DNA of 64,000 nucleotides from JBFWUM01 sp050247255 (GTDB taxonomy: Bacteria; Acidobacteriota; Vicinamibacteria; Vicinamibacterales; UBA2999): positions 62,001 through 126,000 of the forward strand of contig JBFWUM010000001.1 of assembly GCA_050247255.1 (NCBI GenBank), in the 5' to 3' direction. Positions within the stretch are counted from its first letter, which is position 1, and each line of letters opens with the position of its first letter. The notes below the pieces were generated by a model. That model was not told where the DNA came from, did not search any database, and was given only the letters and a program-made list of their open reading frames with translations. This document shows, piece after piece, positions 1-8,271 of the stretch. The position numbers were made by a program, and so were the translations under genes.

Positions 1-1285
1 GCGACCGGATGCGATAGCCGCGCGCGACGATGCGAGCCAGGTCGGTGGCCAGCGCCTCCGGATTGCAGGACACGTAGGCCGCGACGCGCGGACGGAGGCC
101 GCCGAAGACCGCGTCGATCACCGTCGTCGTGCAGCCGTCGCGCGGCGGGTCGAGGACCACCGCGTCGGCAACGGTCCCGGTTGCGATGGCGTCTTCCGCG
201 CGCCGGGCGACAAATCGGCAGGCCTGCGCGTCGATGCCATTGAGGCGCGCGGCGGCGATGCCCGCAGCCACGGCGTCGCGGTTCTCCTCGACCGCCGTCA
301 CCGTGCAGCCCTGGCGCGCCAGCGGCAGGGCGAAGAGGCCGGCTCCCGCATACAGATCGAGAACGCGGGCGCCGCGCGGGATCGACTCCAGGACGAGCGC
401 CACCAGGCGCTCCGCCGCCGCCACGTTGGTCTGGAAGAACGCGGTCGGCGCGATCAGGAACGAGGTGCCGTCGATCGCTTCGCGCAGCCGTTCCGTCCCC
501 TGCAGCCGCCGTGTGTCGCGCCCGAAGATGTAGGGGCTGGCGGTCGGCTGCACGTTGAGGTGGAATGCGACATCCTGGCGATCGGCCATCGTCGCCCGCG
601 TGGCGGCGCGCAGCCTGGCGTCCCCGGTGTGCGCCGCGACGATGGTGGCGAGCATCTCGTCGCTGCGCAGGGCGACGCGGACGGCGACAGCGCGAAGGGT
701 GCCGCCCCTGCGGTTGTCCGCCGCGGCGACGCGCCGGCGCTCGAGTGCCGCCTGCAGCTGGAACGCGAGCGCGTTGCCCCGCTCATCGTGCACCGGGCAC
801 TCGTCGACGGGCACGATCCGGCGCGAGCCGCGGACGTAGTGTCCCATCACCAGGGCGCCGTCACCGCCGGTACCGAACACGAAGTGCACCTTCTGCCGGT
901 ATCCCCACGGGTCGTCGATCGGCGTCGCCGGCAACGTCGGACGCGCCGCCGGGGCGCCTCGCACCGCCTCCCGGACGAGGCGGTCGACGATCCCGGTCTT
1001 CAGCCGCAGCTGCTCCGCGTAGGCGATGTGCTGCCACGCGCAGCCGCCGCAGGGACCAACGCCCGGCACCGCCGCGGGCCCGAAATGGCGGCACTTCGGC
1101 GTGACACGGTGAGGAGATGGACGCAGGACCGCCAGCAGCCGGGCCGTCCGGCCGTGCGGCGCCGGTCGCACCCGGACGCGTTCGCCTGGAATCGTGAACG
1201 GTACGAGCCACGTGCGGCCACCATCAACGCCCAGTCCGTCCCCGGCCGGTGAGAGCGCCTCGATGTCGAGGTCGACGTCGGCCAC
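1..1285 (-). CDS. rlmD: 23S rRNA (uracil-5-)-methyltransferase RlmD-like, 3' end cut by window edge
   Basis: This is the left-repeat copy of the gene found complete at 44816-46165. It starts with ATG at 1285 and runs off the left edge, so only about the last 21 residues and the stop are missing. All functional residues described for the complete copy are present: the four iron-sulfur cysteines, the SAM-binding motif and the catalytic cysteine. Whether this copy is complete in the genome cannot be told from the window. Confidence 0.85.
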   Translation of the reverse strand, partial: MADVDLDIEALSPAGDGLGVDGGRTWLVPFTIPGERVRVRPAPHGRTARLLAVLRPSPHRVTPKCRHFGPAAVPGVGPCGGCAWQHIAYAEQLRLKTGIVDRLVREAVRGAPAARPTLPATPIDDPWGYRQKVHFVFGTGGDGALVMGHYVRGSRRIVPVDECPVHDERGNALAFQLQAALERRRVAAADNRRGGTLRAVAVRVALRSDEMLATIVAAHTGDARLRAATRATMADRQDVAFHLNVQPTASPYIFGRDTRRLQGTERLREAIDGTSFLIAPTAFFQTNVAAAERLVALVLESIPRGARVLDLYAGAGLFALPLARQGCTVTAVEENRDAVAAGIAAARLNGIDAQACRFVARRAEDAIATGTVADAVVLDPPRDGCTTTVIDAVFGGLRPRVAAYVSCNPEALATDLARIVARGYRIRS

Positions 1286-1291
1286 GCGCCG

Positions 1292-1648
1292 CTACTTGGT
1301 ATCGAGCAACTCGACGTCGAAGACGAGCACGGCATTGGGCGGAATGACACCGCCTGCACCACGCTGCCCGTAGGCCATCGCCGCCGGAATGGTCAGGGTG
1401 CGCTGTCCGCCGACGCGCATGCCCGCGACCCCTTCATCCCAGCCGCGGATGACCTCGCCGGCGCCGAGCCGGAATGTGAACGGTTCGTTGCGATCGCGCG
1501 AGCTGTCGAACTTGCGTCCCTTGCGATCCTCCCGCGTCTCGTCGAACAGCCAGCCGGTGTAGTGCACGGTGACGCGCTGCCCGGCCTTGGCTTCGGCGCC
1601 GGTCCCGGCCGTGTCGTCGTGGGTGAGTAGCTGCGTGATGTTCGACAT
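1292..1648 (-). CDS. FKBP-type peptidyl-prolyl cis-trans isomerase (left copy)
   Basis: This encodes a 118-aa single-domain FKBP with no signal peptide, so it is probably cytoplasmic. The sequence shows the FKBP core: VTVHYTGWL near residue 27, FRLGAGEVIRGWDEGV near 66, and GGVIPPNAVLVFDVELL at the end, which carries the Ile-Pro-Pro-Asn segment of the proline-binding pocket. The ATG at 1648 is chosen because the FKBP homology starts just after it; the reading frame stays open further upstream but only into the divergent sppA gene. A perfect -10 hexamer lies six bases before this ATG, which suggests a leaderless message. It is identical to 46172-46528. Confidence 0.88.
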   Translation of the reverse strand: MSNITQLLTHDDTAGTGAEAKAGQRVTVHYTGWLFDETREDRKGRKFDSSRDRNEPFTFRLGAGEVIRGWDEGVAGMRVGGQRTLTIPAAMAYGQRGAGGVIPPNAVLVFDVELLDTK

Positions 1649-1654
1649 CTGCGG

Positions 1655-1660
1655 ATTATA
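1655..1660 (-). promoter_or_regulatory. Candidate -10 element for the FKBP gene (left copy)
   Basis: The minus strand reads TATAAT here, with only six bases (CCGCAG) before the FKBP ATG at 1648. Transcription starting at the usual distance would begin at or next to the start codon, giving a leaderless mRNA. No good -35 box is visible at 16-18 bp. Confidence 0.4.
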
Positions 1661-1689
1661 CGCGCGCCCAGGCGGCTCGACCCGCACAG

Positions 1690-1712
1690 TACAATCGCAG
1701 GCGGACGGGAGG
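1690..1712 (+). promoter_or_regulatory. Candidate -10 and ribosome binding site of sppA (left copy)
   Basis: TACAAT at 1690-1695 resembles a -10 box, and GGGAGG at 1707-1712 is a strong Shine-Dalgarno sequence six bases before the GTG at 1719. The Shine-Dalgarno decides that start. The -35 region is weak. Confidence 0.4.
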
Positions 1713-1718
1713 CAGGCA

Positions 1719-3485
1719 GTGGCTCGCACGGGTGTTCGGTTCGTCTTCGTCATCGTCGGCCTGGCCGCGTTCATGGCGGTCTGCGGCGCGATCCTGCTGG
1801 CCGTGCTGTTCGCGCGCGGCCCCTCAGTCCCCGACGGCTCGATGCTCGTACTCGAGGTTGGCGGCGAGGTCGAGGAAGTGCCGCCGGACGACGTGGTCGA
1901 GCAGTTCCTCAACCGCGACGCCGCGACGGTGCGCGGCCTCGTCGAGACGCTGCGCAAGGCGCAGCGGGACCCGCGCATCGCCGGCGTGCTGCTGCGCCCC
2001 ACGCCGCTGGCCTCGCCTTACTGGGGGAAGGTGCAGGAACTGCGCGACGCGGTGCTGGCGTTCCGGCGATCCGGGAAGCCGGTGGTCGCGTTCCTCGAGT
2101 ACGGCAGCGATCGCGAGTATTACCTGGCCAGCGCCGCCGACCGCATCGTCCTCGTGCCGACCAGTCCGCTGGACGTCACCGGCGTCGCCTCCTACGAGGT
2201 GTTCCTGCGCGGCGCGCTCGACAAGGTTGGCGCGTACCCCGACTTCCTTCACGTCGGCGAGTACAAGACAGCCGTCAACCAGTTCACCGAGACCGGCTTC
2301 ACCCCCGAGCACCGGGAAATGACCGAATCGCTCAACCGCGACATGTATGCGCAGCTGGTGCGCGGCATTGCGGAGGGGAGGGGCAAGGACGCCGCGGAGG
2401 TGCAGGCGCTGATCGATCAGGGGCCGTTCACGCCGCAGGAGGCGCTCGAACACGGGTTCGTCGACGCCCTGGCCTACGACGATCAGGTCGACGACCGCAT
2501 GCGCGAGTGGCGGATCGGCGGCGCCGGCGAGTTGCCGCGCCTCGACGGCCGCGACTACCGGCGCGTCGGCCCGCGGTCGGTCGGCATCGAGCCGCGCTCG
2601 CGGATCGCGGTGCTCTACGCCGTCGGCACGATCGTCTCGGGCCGCAGCGCCTTCGACCCGGTCAACGGCCCGCTCGTCGGGTCCGATACCCTCGTCGAGC
2701 AGATCCGGCGCGTGCGCGAGGACGACGCGGTGCGGGCGATCGTGCTGCGGGTCGACAGCCCGGGCGGCTCGTCGGTCGCCTCCGACGTGATCTGGCGCGA
2801 GCTGGCGATTACGCGCGCTGATTCGGGGCGGCCGCTGGTGGCCTCGATGGGCGACCTTGCCGCGTCCGGCGGCTACTACATCAGCATGGCCGCGCAGGAG
2901 ATCGTCGCGCAGCCGGCGACGCTCACCGGATCGATTGGCGTCTTCATGGGCAAGATCGTCCTCGGCGGCACGGCCGGCAAGCTGGGGGTCGCGACCGGCA
3001 CGGTGACCGCCGGCGCCAACGCCGATATCTACTCGCCGTTCACGCCGTTCACCGATGCCCAGCGCGCGCAGCTCGGCGAATACATGCAGGGGTTCTACGA
3101 CACGTTCGTCGCCAAGGCGGCGGAGGCGCGCGGGACCACCCCGGCAGCGATTCACGAGGTGGCGCAGGGCCGGGTGTGGACGGGTATCCAGGGGAAGGAC
3201 CACGGCCTGGTGGATGCGCTCGGCGGGCTCGATACCGCTGTGGCGCGCGCCAAGGCGCTGGCCGGCATTCCCGCCGATGAGGAAGTGGAGCTGGTTGCCT
3301 ACCCGCCGCGGCGCAGCTTCTACGAGGCGCTCACTGCGTCGCTCGGCGGTGCGACCGTGTCCGCGCGGATGTGGCGCGGCCTGCTCGGCGCGGACGGGCA
3401 GGCGCTGGCCGCAGCCTCGCTGCCGGCGCGTCTGTTCCGCCGCGGTGAGCCGCTGGCGCTGATGCCGTTCGCCCTGGTCCGATAG
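1719..3485 (+). CDS. sppA: Signal peptide peptidase SppA, long (67K) type (left copy)
   Basis: This encodes a 588-aa membrane-anchored serine protease of family S49 that degrades cleaved signal peptides. An N-terminal membrane segment spans about residues 8-32. Two SppA half-domains follow, as in the long E. coli enzyme. The general-base Lys is K183 in GEYKTAVN of the N-terminal half, and the nucleophile is S383 in AASGGYY of the C-terminal half. These are exactly 200 residues apart, as in E. coli SppA (K209/S409). The GTG start at 1719 is preceded by GGGAGG; upstream in-frame codons run into the divergent FKBP gene. It is identical to 46599-48365. Confidence 0.93.
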   Translation: MARTGVRFVFVIVGLAAFMAVCGAILLAVLFARGPSVPDGSMLVLEVGGEVEEVPPDDVVEQFLNRDAATVRGLVETLRKAQRDPRIAGVLLRPTPLASPYWGKVQELRDAVLAFRRSGKPVVAFLEYGSDREYYLASAADRIVLVPTSPLDVTGVASYEVFLRGALDKVGAYPDFLHVGEYKTAVNQFTETGFTPEHREMTESLNRDMYAQLVRGIAEGRGKDAAEVQALIDQGPFTPQEALEHGFVDALAYDDQVDDRMREWRIGGAGELPRLDGRDYRRVGPRSVGIEPRSRIAVLYAVGTIVSGRSAFDPVNGPLVGSDTLVEQIRRVREDDAVRAIVLRVDSPGGSSVASDVIWRELAITRADSGRPLVASMGDLAASGGYYISMAAQEIVAQPATLTGSIGVFMGKIVLGGTAGKLGVATGTVTAGANADIYSPFTPFTDAQRAQLGEYMQGFYDTFVAKAAEARGTTPAAIHEVAQGRVWTGIQGKDHGLVDALGGLDTAVARAKALAGIPADEEVELVAYPPRRSFYEALTASLGGATVSARMWRGLLGADGQALAAASLPARLFRRGEPLALMPFALVR

Positions 3486-3519
3486 TTGGACAGCGCGTCA
3501 CCGCCCGCGGTGGTCCAAC
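3485..3519. terminator. Nested hairpin between convergent sppA and oxygenase genes (left copy)
   Basis: GTTGGAC (3485-3491) pairs with GTCCAAC (3513-3519), and inside it CACCGC (3499-3504) pairs with GCGGTG (3507-3512) around a two-base loop. It overlaps both stop codons. There is no U-run, so a factor-independent terminator role is only possible. The same structure lies at 48365-48399. Confidence 0.3.
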
Positions 3520-4148
3520 CGCCTCGCCAGCCGCTCGTGCAGTGTCGGCCCCGAGTAGAACCAGCCGGCGTACGCCACCCGCTGAACCGTCCCGGTCACC
3601 GGCAGCACCCGGTGCTGGATATCGTCGCCAAGCCGGAAGATGACGCAATCGCCGCGACCGGTGTTCGTGACCGCGGCCAGAGCCGCCCGGCTCGCCGTAT
3701 CGCGCAGTTCGAGCGTGCCGCCGCTGAATGGCTCCGGGGTGAGGTTGATGCTCACGCCGAGCTGACGTCCCAGCTCGTAGTCCTTGTGCCAGGCATGTCC
3801 CTCGTCGGTCCCCGGGGTCAGGCGATAGACGCGGCCATGAAACCAGCTCACCGTCCGGCCGGTGAGCGCTGACACCTTCTCGAGCAGCACGGGGCTGTTC
3901 ATCAGGAAGTCGAGCAGCCAGACGGCGGCGTTGTCCTCCATCTTCGCTTCGTGCCCCGACTGCTCGTGCACGAAGTCGGCGAACACCCCGCGCTCGACGT
4001 CGCCGGCGATGTCCGCATACAAATCAGGGTGGAGAAACCGGGGCAGGAGGAGGCAGTGGCGCTGCTGCCACTCGCGCAGCAGCGCGGCGTGCTCCGCCGC
4101 GCTGGCGCTGAGAACGGGTCCCGACCGCGTCAGGACGATCGGTGACAC
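3498..4148 (-). CDS. 2OG-Fe(II) oxygenase family protein (left copy)
   Basis: This encodes a 216-aa non-haem iron dioxygenase-like protein with no signal peptide. The double-stranded beta-helix facial triad can be read: HKD in GHAWHKDYELG (H-x-D near residue 120), the distal His in DDIQHRV near 183, and an Arg in VQRVAYAGWF that would bind 2-oxoglutarate. The GTG start abuts the stop of ppiD, so it is probably translated from the ppiD message. In this copy ppiD has lost its 5' part and promoter, so expression of this copy is doubtful. The substrate is unknown. Confidence 0.75.
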   Translation of the reverse strand: MSPIVLTRSGPVLSASAAEHAALLREWQQRHCLLLPRFLHPDLYADIAGDVERGVFADFVHEQSGHEAKMEDNAAVWLLDFLMNSPVLLEKVSALTGRTVSWFHGRVYRLTPGTDEGHAWHKDYELGRQLGVSINLTPEPFSGGTLELRDTASRAALAAVTNTGRGDCVIFRLGDDIQHRVLPVTGTVQRVAYAGWFYSGPTLHERLARRLDHRGR

Positions 4149-5475
4149 TTATGCGCCGATGGCGCGGCGGACGACCTCGTCGTTGATTTCGATCCGCATG
4201 TTCGCCTTCGCCTTGGTCATGTAGGCGCTGAAGAAACGGTTCTTGCGCTCGGCCAGCAGTTCCTCGCGGAACTGGTCGCGCGCCTGACGGAATTCCTCCG
4301 GCGTCACGTCGTCGCGCTCGGTGACGCGGACGATATAGGTGCCGTCCGAGGTGGTGATCGGGTCGCTGACGCCGCCAACCGGCAGCGCGAACGCGGCGCG
4401 ATCGATTTCCTGGCTGACGCCGACGTCCGGCAGCGCCGATTCACGCGGCACCAGCTCGGTGGTCTTCGCCTCGAACCCCTGCGCCTTGGCGGCTGCGGCG
4501 AAGTCGCGCGCGCTGCGCAGCCCGGCGGCGATCTCGCCGCCGCGCGTCCGGCTCATCTCGGTGGCCTTGGTGCGCAGCACGTCCTCGCGCACCCGGTCGC
4601 GCACTTCGTCGAGCTCCGGCACGTACGGATCGCGCTTGGCGGTCACGGTGAAGTAGACCGGTCCGCGCGGGGTGGTCACCGCGTCGGTGACGGTGTTGTC
4701 GGCCAGGGTGAATGCTGCGCTCGCCACCTGCGGCGCCGGGCCGAGCCCGGGCACCGGGTCCTCGCGGGCGAAGAAGCCCGACTCGGTCACCGTCAGCCCG
4801 CGCTCGCGCGCGACGGCGTCGAGGTCCGACGGATCGTCGATGCGCGTGTTGAGCTGCGTCGTCTGGTCGGCGATCTGCTGGTCGACACGCTGCCAGGCGA
4901 GCTGGTCTTCGATCTGCGCCCGCACCTCGTCCAGCGTCCGCGTCACCGCCGGCCGCTTGTCGGCGACCTTGATGATGTGGAAGCCGAACTGCGACTGCAC
5001 GAGGTCGCTCACCTGGCCGGGCTCCATCGCGAACGCGGCGTTCTCGAACTCGGCGACCATCTGGCCGCGGCCGAAGTAATCGAGGTCGCCGCCGTTGACC
5101 TTCGACGCCTCGTCCTCGGAGTACTGGCGGGCGAGCGCGGCGAAGTCGGCGTTCGGCGCCTTCGCCTGCGCCAGGATCCCTTCGGCCCGGGCGCGGACCT
5201 CCGCCTCGTTCTTGCCGGCGGTCGACAGCAGGATGTGGCTGGCGCGCACCTGTTCTGGCGTCTGGTACTGCTGGATGTTCTGGTTGTAGTAGGCCTGCAC
5301 GTCGGCCGGCGTCACCTGGGTGCGCTGGCGCAGCGCGTCGCGGTCGAGCAGGAGGTACTTGATCCGGCGCTGCTCGCCGCGGCGGTATTCGGCCTTGTGC
5401 GCGTCGTAGTACGTCGCGATGTCCTGATCGCTGGCGGTGACCTTGTCGCGGAACTGTGCGGCGGTCAGCGCCACC
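4149..5475 (-). pseudogene. ppiD-like parvulin gene, N-terminally truncated at the repeat junction
   Basis: This is the left copy of the gene complete at 49029-50969. Identity ends at 5475, inside codon 205, so the membrane anchor and the first ~204 residues are absent. The frame stays open across the junction up to an ATG at 5705, but that extension reads the antisense strand of the neighbouring barrel gene and is chimeric. The PPIC domain and the C-terminal region are still encoded. Without its anchor and promoter this copy is unlikely to work. Confidence 0.85.
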
Positions 5476-5476
5476 G
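5475..5476. other. Breakpoint joining ppiD interior to barrel-gene interior
   Basis: Left of this point the sequence follows 44881-50355; right of it starts unrelated plus-strand coding sequence. Two genes are cut at the same base, ppiD (5' part lost) and a beta-barrel gene (5' part lost). That is the signature of a novel joint from a tandem duplication, or of a chimeric assembly. No insertion sequence, inverted repeat or target duplication is visible at the joint. Confidence 0.9.
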
Positions 5477-6588
5477 GCCGGTTTTTCCTCGGGCCGTTCC
5501 GCTGGTCGCCGACCCTGCTGCTGCGCGAGGCGGGGGTCGATGGCAACGTGTTCAACGTGCCGAAGACCGAGACGCCCAGCGAGGACCGGTATGCCGTGTT
5601 CCAGCCGCAGGTCGACGGCACGCTGTCGCTGGGGATCGCCGAAATCAGCACGCAGGCGGCGGCGACGCTCACGTATTTCGAGCGGTATCGCAACCAGCGC
5701 AGCACCGGCTACCGGGGGCTGGTTCGCGCGGAGTTCCCCGTGCGGCTGCGCCCGGCGGTGGGAGCCACGTGGCTCAGATCCCGCGAGCGCTCGAACAACG
5801 AAATCGACCTGCGCGCGCCGTTCTCGCAGTCGTCGGTGACGCTGGGCATCACCAGCCGGGTCACCAATCGCGCGGCGCTGCAACTCAACGGGTCGCGATC
5901 GCTGATCGAGTACGACAAGGGCGTCGTCGTCGCCGGCGAGCAGTTGTCCGAGCAGCTCAATCGCGAGACCACGGCGGTCCAGGGCACGCTGCGCATCGAC
6001 ATCAGCGGGCTGACGTTCCTGCTGCTCGACGTCACCGGTTCCCGCGACAGCTTCGTGGAGACGCCGGACCGGCAGACGGACAACTTCCGGACGTCGGTCG
6101 GGCTCGAGTTCGCGCCCGATGCCGTCATCCGCGGACGGGCGTCGCTGGGTTACCAGAAGCAGGTGTCGCGCGGGCAGGGCGGGTTCCCGTTCGACGGGCT
6201 GATCGCCTCGGTCGACCTCAGCTACGCGCTGCTCGACCGGACGCGGGTGGACGGGCGCTTGGCCCGCGGCACGAACTATTCGGTGCTCACCGGCGAGGAG
6301 TATTACCTGTCGACGGCCGGTGGCGTCGAGATCACCCACAACCTCCTCGGGCCGCTCGACCTCATCGTCCGTGGCAACCGCGAGCGCCTGGACTACTCGT
6401 TCACCCCCGGCGGCGTCGGCGGCCGGGTCGACTGGTCGGATACCTACGGGGGCGGCATCGCCGTGCGGGTGACGCAGCAGGTGCGTACCTCGCTCAACTA
6501 CGAAGTGACGCAGCGCGAATCGAGCGCGGGCGTCGAAAACGGGTTCCTTCGGCGGCGGGTCTTTGCTACCTTCAGCGTCGGGTTATGA
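5476..6588 (+). CDS. Outer-membrane beta-barrel protein, BBP2-like, 5'-truncated at the junction
   Basis: The 370 residues from the breakpoint read as a porin-like barrel: alternating amphipathic strands, GPFRWSPTLLLREAGVDGNVFNV near the start (typical of the first strands after a signal peptide), and a C-terminal strand ending in Phe-x-Val-Gly-Leu. Only a signal peptide and a few residues seem to be missing. A start at 5437 would come from antisense ppiD sequence and is not authentic. The stop overlaps the region just before the SLBB exporter gene, so it belongs to the export operon, where such barrels accompany Wza-like proteins. An intact copy should exist if this is a tandem duplication. 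Confidence 0.75.
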   Translation, partial: GRFFLGPFRWSPTLLLREAGVDGNVFNVPKTETPSEDRYAVFQPQVDGTLSLGIAEISTQAAATLTYFERYRNQRSTGYRGLVRAEFPVRLRPAVGATWLRSRERSNNEIDLRAPFSQSSVTLGITSRVTNRAALQLNGSRSLIEYDKGVVVAGEQLSEQLNRETTAVQGTLRIDISGLTFLLLDVTGSRDSFVETPDRQTDNFRTSVGLEFAPDAVIRGRASLGYQKQVSRGQGGFPFDGLIASVDLSYALLDRTRVDGRLARGTNYSVLTGEEYYLSTAGGVEITHNLLGPLDLIVRGNRERLDYSFTPGGVGGRVDWSDTYGGGIAVRVTQQVRTSLNYEVTQRESSAGVENGFLRRRVFATFSVGL

Positions 6589-6589
6589 G

Positions 6590-7438
6590 ATGGTGAAACA
6601 GCTACTGCTCTCGTGCGCATGTGCCGTGCTGCTGGCGGTGCCGATCGTCGGCCAGACCTCCGGCGTCACGCCCGACTACGTCATCGGACCGCAGGACCTG
6701 CTGCGGATCATCGTCTTCGACGAGCCGACGCTCTCGAACAGCTATCGCGTCGACTCCGACGGCAGCTTCCAGTATCCGTTCCTGGGCCGCGTCGAGGCCG
6801 GCGGCAAGACGTTGCGCGAGCTCGAGCAGCTGCTCTCGACCCGCCTCGAGGGCGGCTTCGTGCGCCGGGCGCAGGTCACCGTCGAAGTGGAGCAGGCGCG
6901 CCAGCGCAGCGTCTTCGTCATCGGTGAAGTGCGGAGCCCTGGCAAGTACCAGATGACCGGGCAGATGACGATGCTCGAGGCGCTCGCCGCCGCCGGCTCG
7001 GTGACCGCGAACGCCGGCAGTGAAGTGATCGTGCTGCGCAGCGGCGGCGGCGCACTGCCGAACGTCAGCGCCAGTGCACCGGCGGGAACCAACGCCTCCG
7101 GGGACGGCGCGAACGTGCGCCGCGCCAACCTGGCCGACCTGCAGCTCGGCCGGCTGTCCGAGAACCTGATCCTGGAGGAAGGCGATACCGTCTTCGTGCC
7201 GAAGGCGGAGAAGTTCTATATGACCGGGCAGATCAAGAGCCCGGGCGCCTACACCTGGGAGCGCGGCCTCACCGTGCTCCAGGCGATCTCGCTGGCCGGC
7301 GGGCTCACCGACAAGGGATCGAACCGGCGGATGAAGGTCGTCCGGATCGTCGATGGCAAGCAGGTCGAGGAAGGGATTTCGCTGACCGACCAGATTCAGC
7401 CCGGCGACACGATCGTCATCGCGCAGCGCCTGCTGTAG
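6590..7438 (+). CDS. Polysaccharide export protein, Wza/SLBB family
   Basis: This encodes a 282-aa periplasmic or outer-membrane exporter. An N-terminal hydrophobic signal covers residues 3-22. The Poly_export domain (about 27-105) begins with PDYVIGPQDLLRIIVFDEP, and two SLBB-like domains follow at about 110-175 (VFVIGEVRSPGKYQM) and 208-282 (FYMTGQIKSPGAYTW). No clear lipobox is seen, unlike classical Wza. It starts one base after the barrel gene's stop; the ATG at 6590 puts the signal peptide at the very N-terminus. Together with the barrel and the downstream ABC transporter it should form the export route for the polymer. Confidence 0.9.
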   Translation: MVKQLLLSCACAVLLAVPIVGQTSGVTPDYVIGPQDLLRIIVFDEPTLSNSYRVDSDGSFQYPFLGRVEAGGKTLRELEQLLSTRLEGGFVRRAQVTVEVEQARQRSVFVIGEVRSPGKYQMTGQMTMLEALAAAGSVTANAGSEVIVLRSGGGALPNVSASAPAGTNASGDGANVRRANLADLQLGRLSENLILEEGDTVFVPKAEKFYMTGQIKSPGAYTWERGLTVLQAISLAGGLTDKGSNRRMKVVRIVDGKQVEEGISLTDQIQPGDTIVIAQRLL

Positions 7439-7441
7439 CGT

Positions 7442-8269
7442 TTGGCCATTCCGCTTCCCGTCACGCACATCCGCCCCGGCAGCCGCGGGGTGCGCTTCAC
7501 GCTGCGCGAAGCGTGGCTGGCGCGCGAGCTGCTGTTCTTCCTCGTGTGGCGTGACGTCAAGGTCCGCTACAAGCAGACGGTGCTGGGCGTGGCCTGGGCG
7601 GTGGTGCAGCCGCTGCTCGGCATGGTCGTGTTCACGCTGTTCTTCGGCCGCCTCGCGGACATGCCGTCGGACGGCGTGCCCTACCCGTTGTTCTCCTTCG
7701 CCGCGCTGGTGCCGTGGACCTACTTTGCCAGCGCCGTGACGGCCGGCGCCGCGTCGCTGGCGGCGAGCCGATACCTCATCGCCAAGGTGTTCTTCCCGCG
7801 GTTGTTCGTGCCGCTGGCGGCGGTGACGATGCCGGCGGTGGACATGGCCATCGCGCTCGGCATGATGTTCGTGCTGCTGGCGGTGTACGGACACATGCCG
7901 CCGCCGGCGGTCCTGCTCCTGCCGTTGCTCATCGCCTACCTGATGCTGCTGGCCTTCAGCCTGACGCTGTGGATGTCGGCGCTCTCGGTCCAGTACCGCG
8001 ACATGCGGTACCTGCTGCCGTTCGCGGTGCAGATCCTGCTGTTCCTGACGCCGGTGGCCTATCCCGCCTCGCTCATCCCGGACCGCTGGCGGCTGCTCTA
8101 TTTCCTCAACCCGATGTCGGCGGTGGTCGAGGGCTTTCGCGCCGTGTTGCTCGGCACGCCCGGGCCGGGGCCGCTCCTGTTCGCGTCGGTGGCGGTGACG
8201 CTGGTGCTGCTGGTCGGCGGGCTGTTCTATTTCCGCTCGGTCGAGAGCACGCTGGTGGACCTGCTGTAA
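7442..8269 (+). CDS. ABC-2 type polysaccharide transport permease (Wzm/KpsM-like)
   Basis: This encodes a 275-aa inner-membrane permease with about six membrane segments. The signature VWRDVKVRYKQTVLGVAW at residues 37-54 is the conserved N-terminal cytoplasmic loop of polysaccharide and polyol-phosphate ABC exporters. The TTG start lies three bases after the previous stop. It pairs with the ATPase encoded immediately downstream. Together they would move an undecaprenyl-linked polymer across the inner membrane. Confidence 0.9.
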   Translation: MAIPLPVTHIRPGSRGVRFTLREAWLARELLFFLVWRDVKVRYKQTVLGVAWAVVQPLLGMVVFTLFFGRLADMPSDGVPYPLFSFAALVPWTYFASAVTAGAASLAASRYLIAKVFFPRLFVPLAAVTMPAVDMAIALGMMFVLLAVYGHMPPPAVLLLPLLIAYLMLLAFSLTLWMSALSVQYRDMRYLLPFAVQILLFLTPVAYPASLIPDRWRLLYFLNPMSAVVEGFRAVLLGTPGPGPLLFASVAVTLVLLVGGLFYFRSVESTLVDLL

Positions 8270-8271
8270 GC

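Larger units (their letters stand above)
1..5475. repeat. Long direct repeat, left copy (>=5,475 bp)
   Basis: This segment recurs at 44881-50355 in the same orientation. The shared ORFs have identical translations and all lines compared between the copies were identical. Identity stops sharply after 5475, where the left copy continues with ggccgg and the right copy with agctcc. The left limit of the repeat is not known because it coincides with the window edge. The copy holds rlmD (partial), an FKBP gene, sppA, a 2OG oxygenase gene and ppiD (truncated). Near-perfect identity means either a very recent duplication or an assembly artefact. Confidence 0.97.

Noticed and set aside
4149..5705. Continuous 518-aa frame with a signal-like N-terminus over the repeat joint
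   Set aside because: The first ~76 residues are antisense to the barrel gene. It is a by-product of the joint and not an evolved protein.
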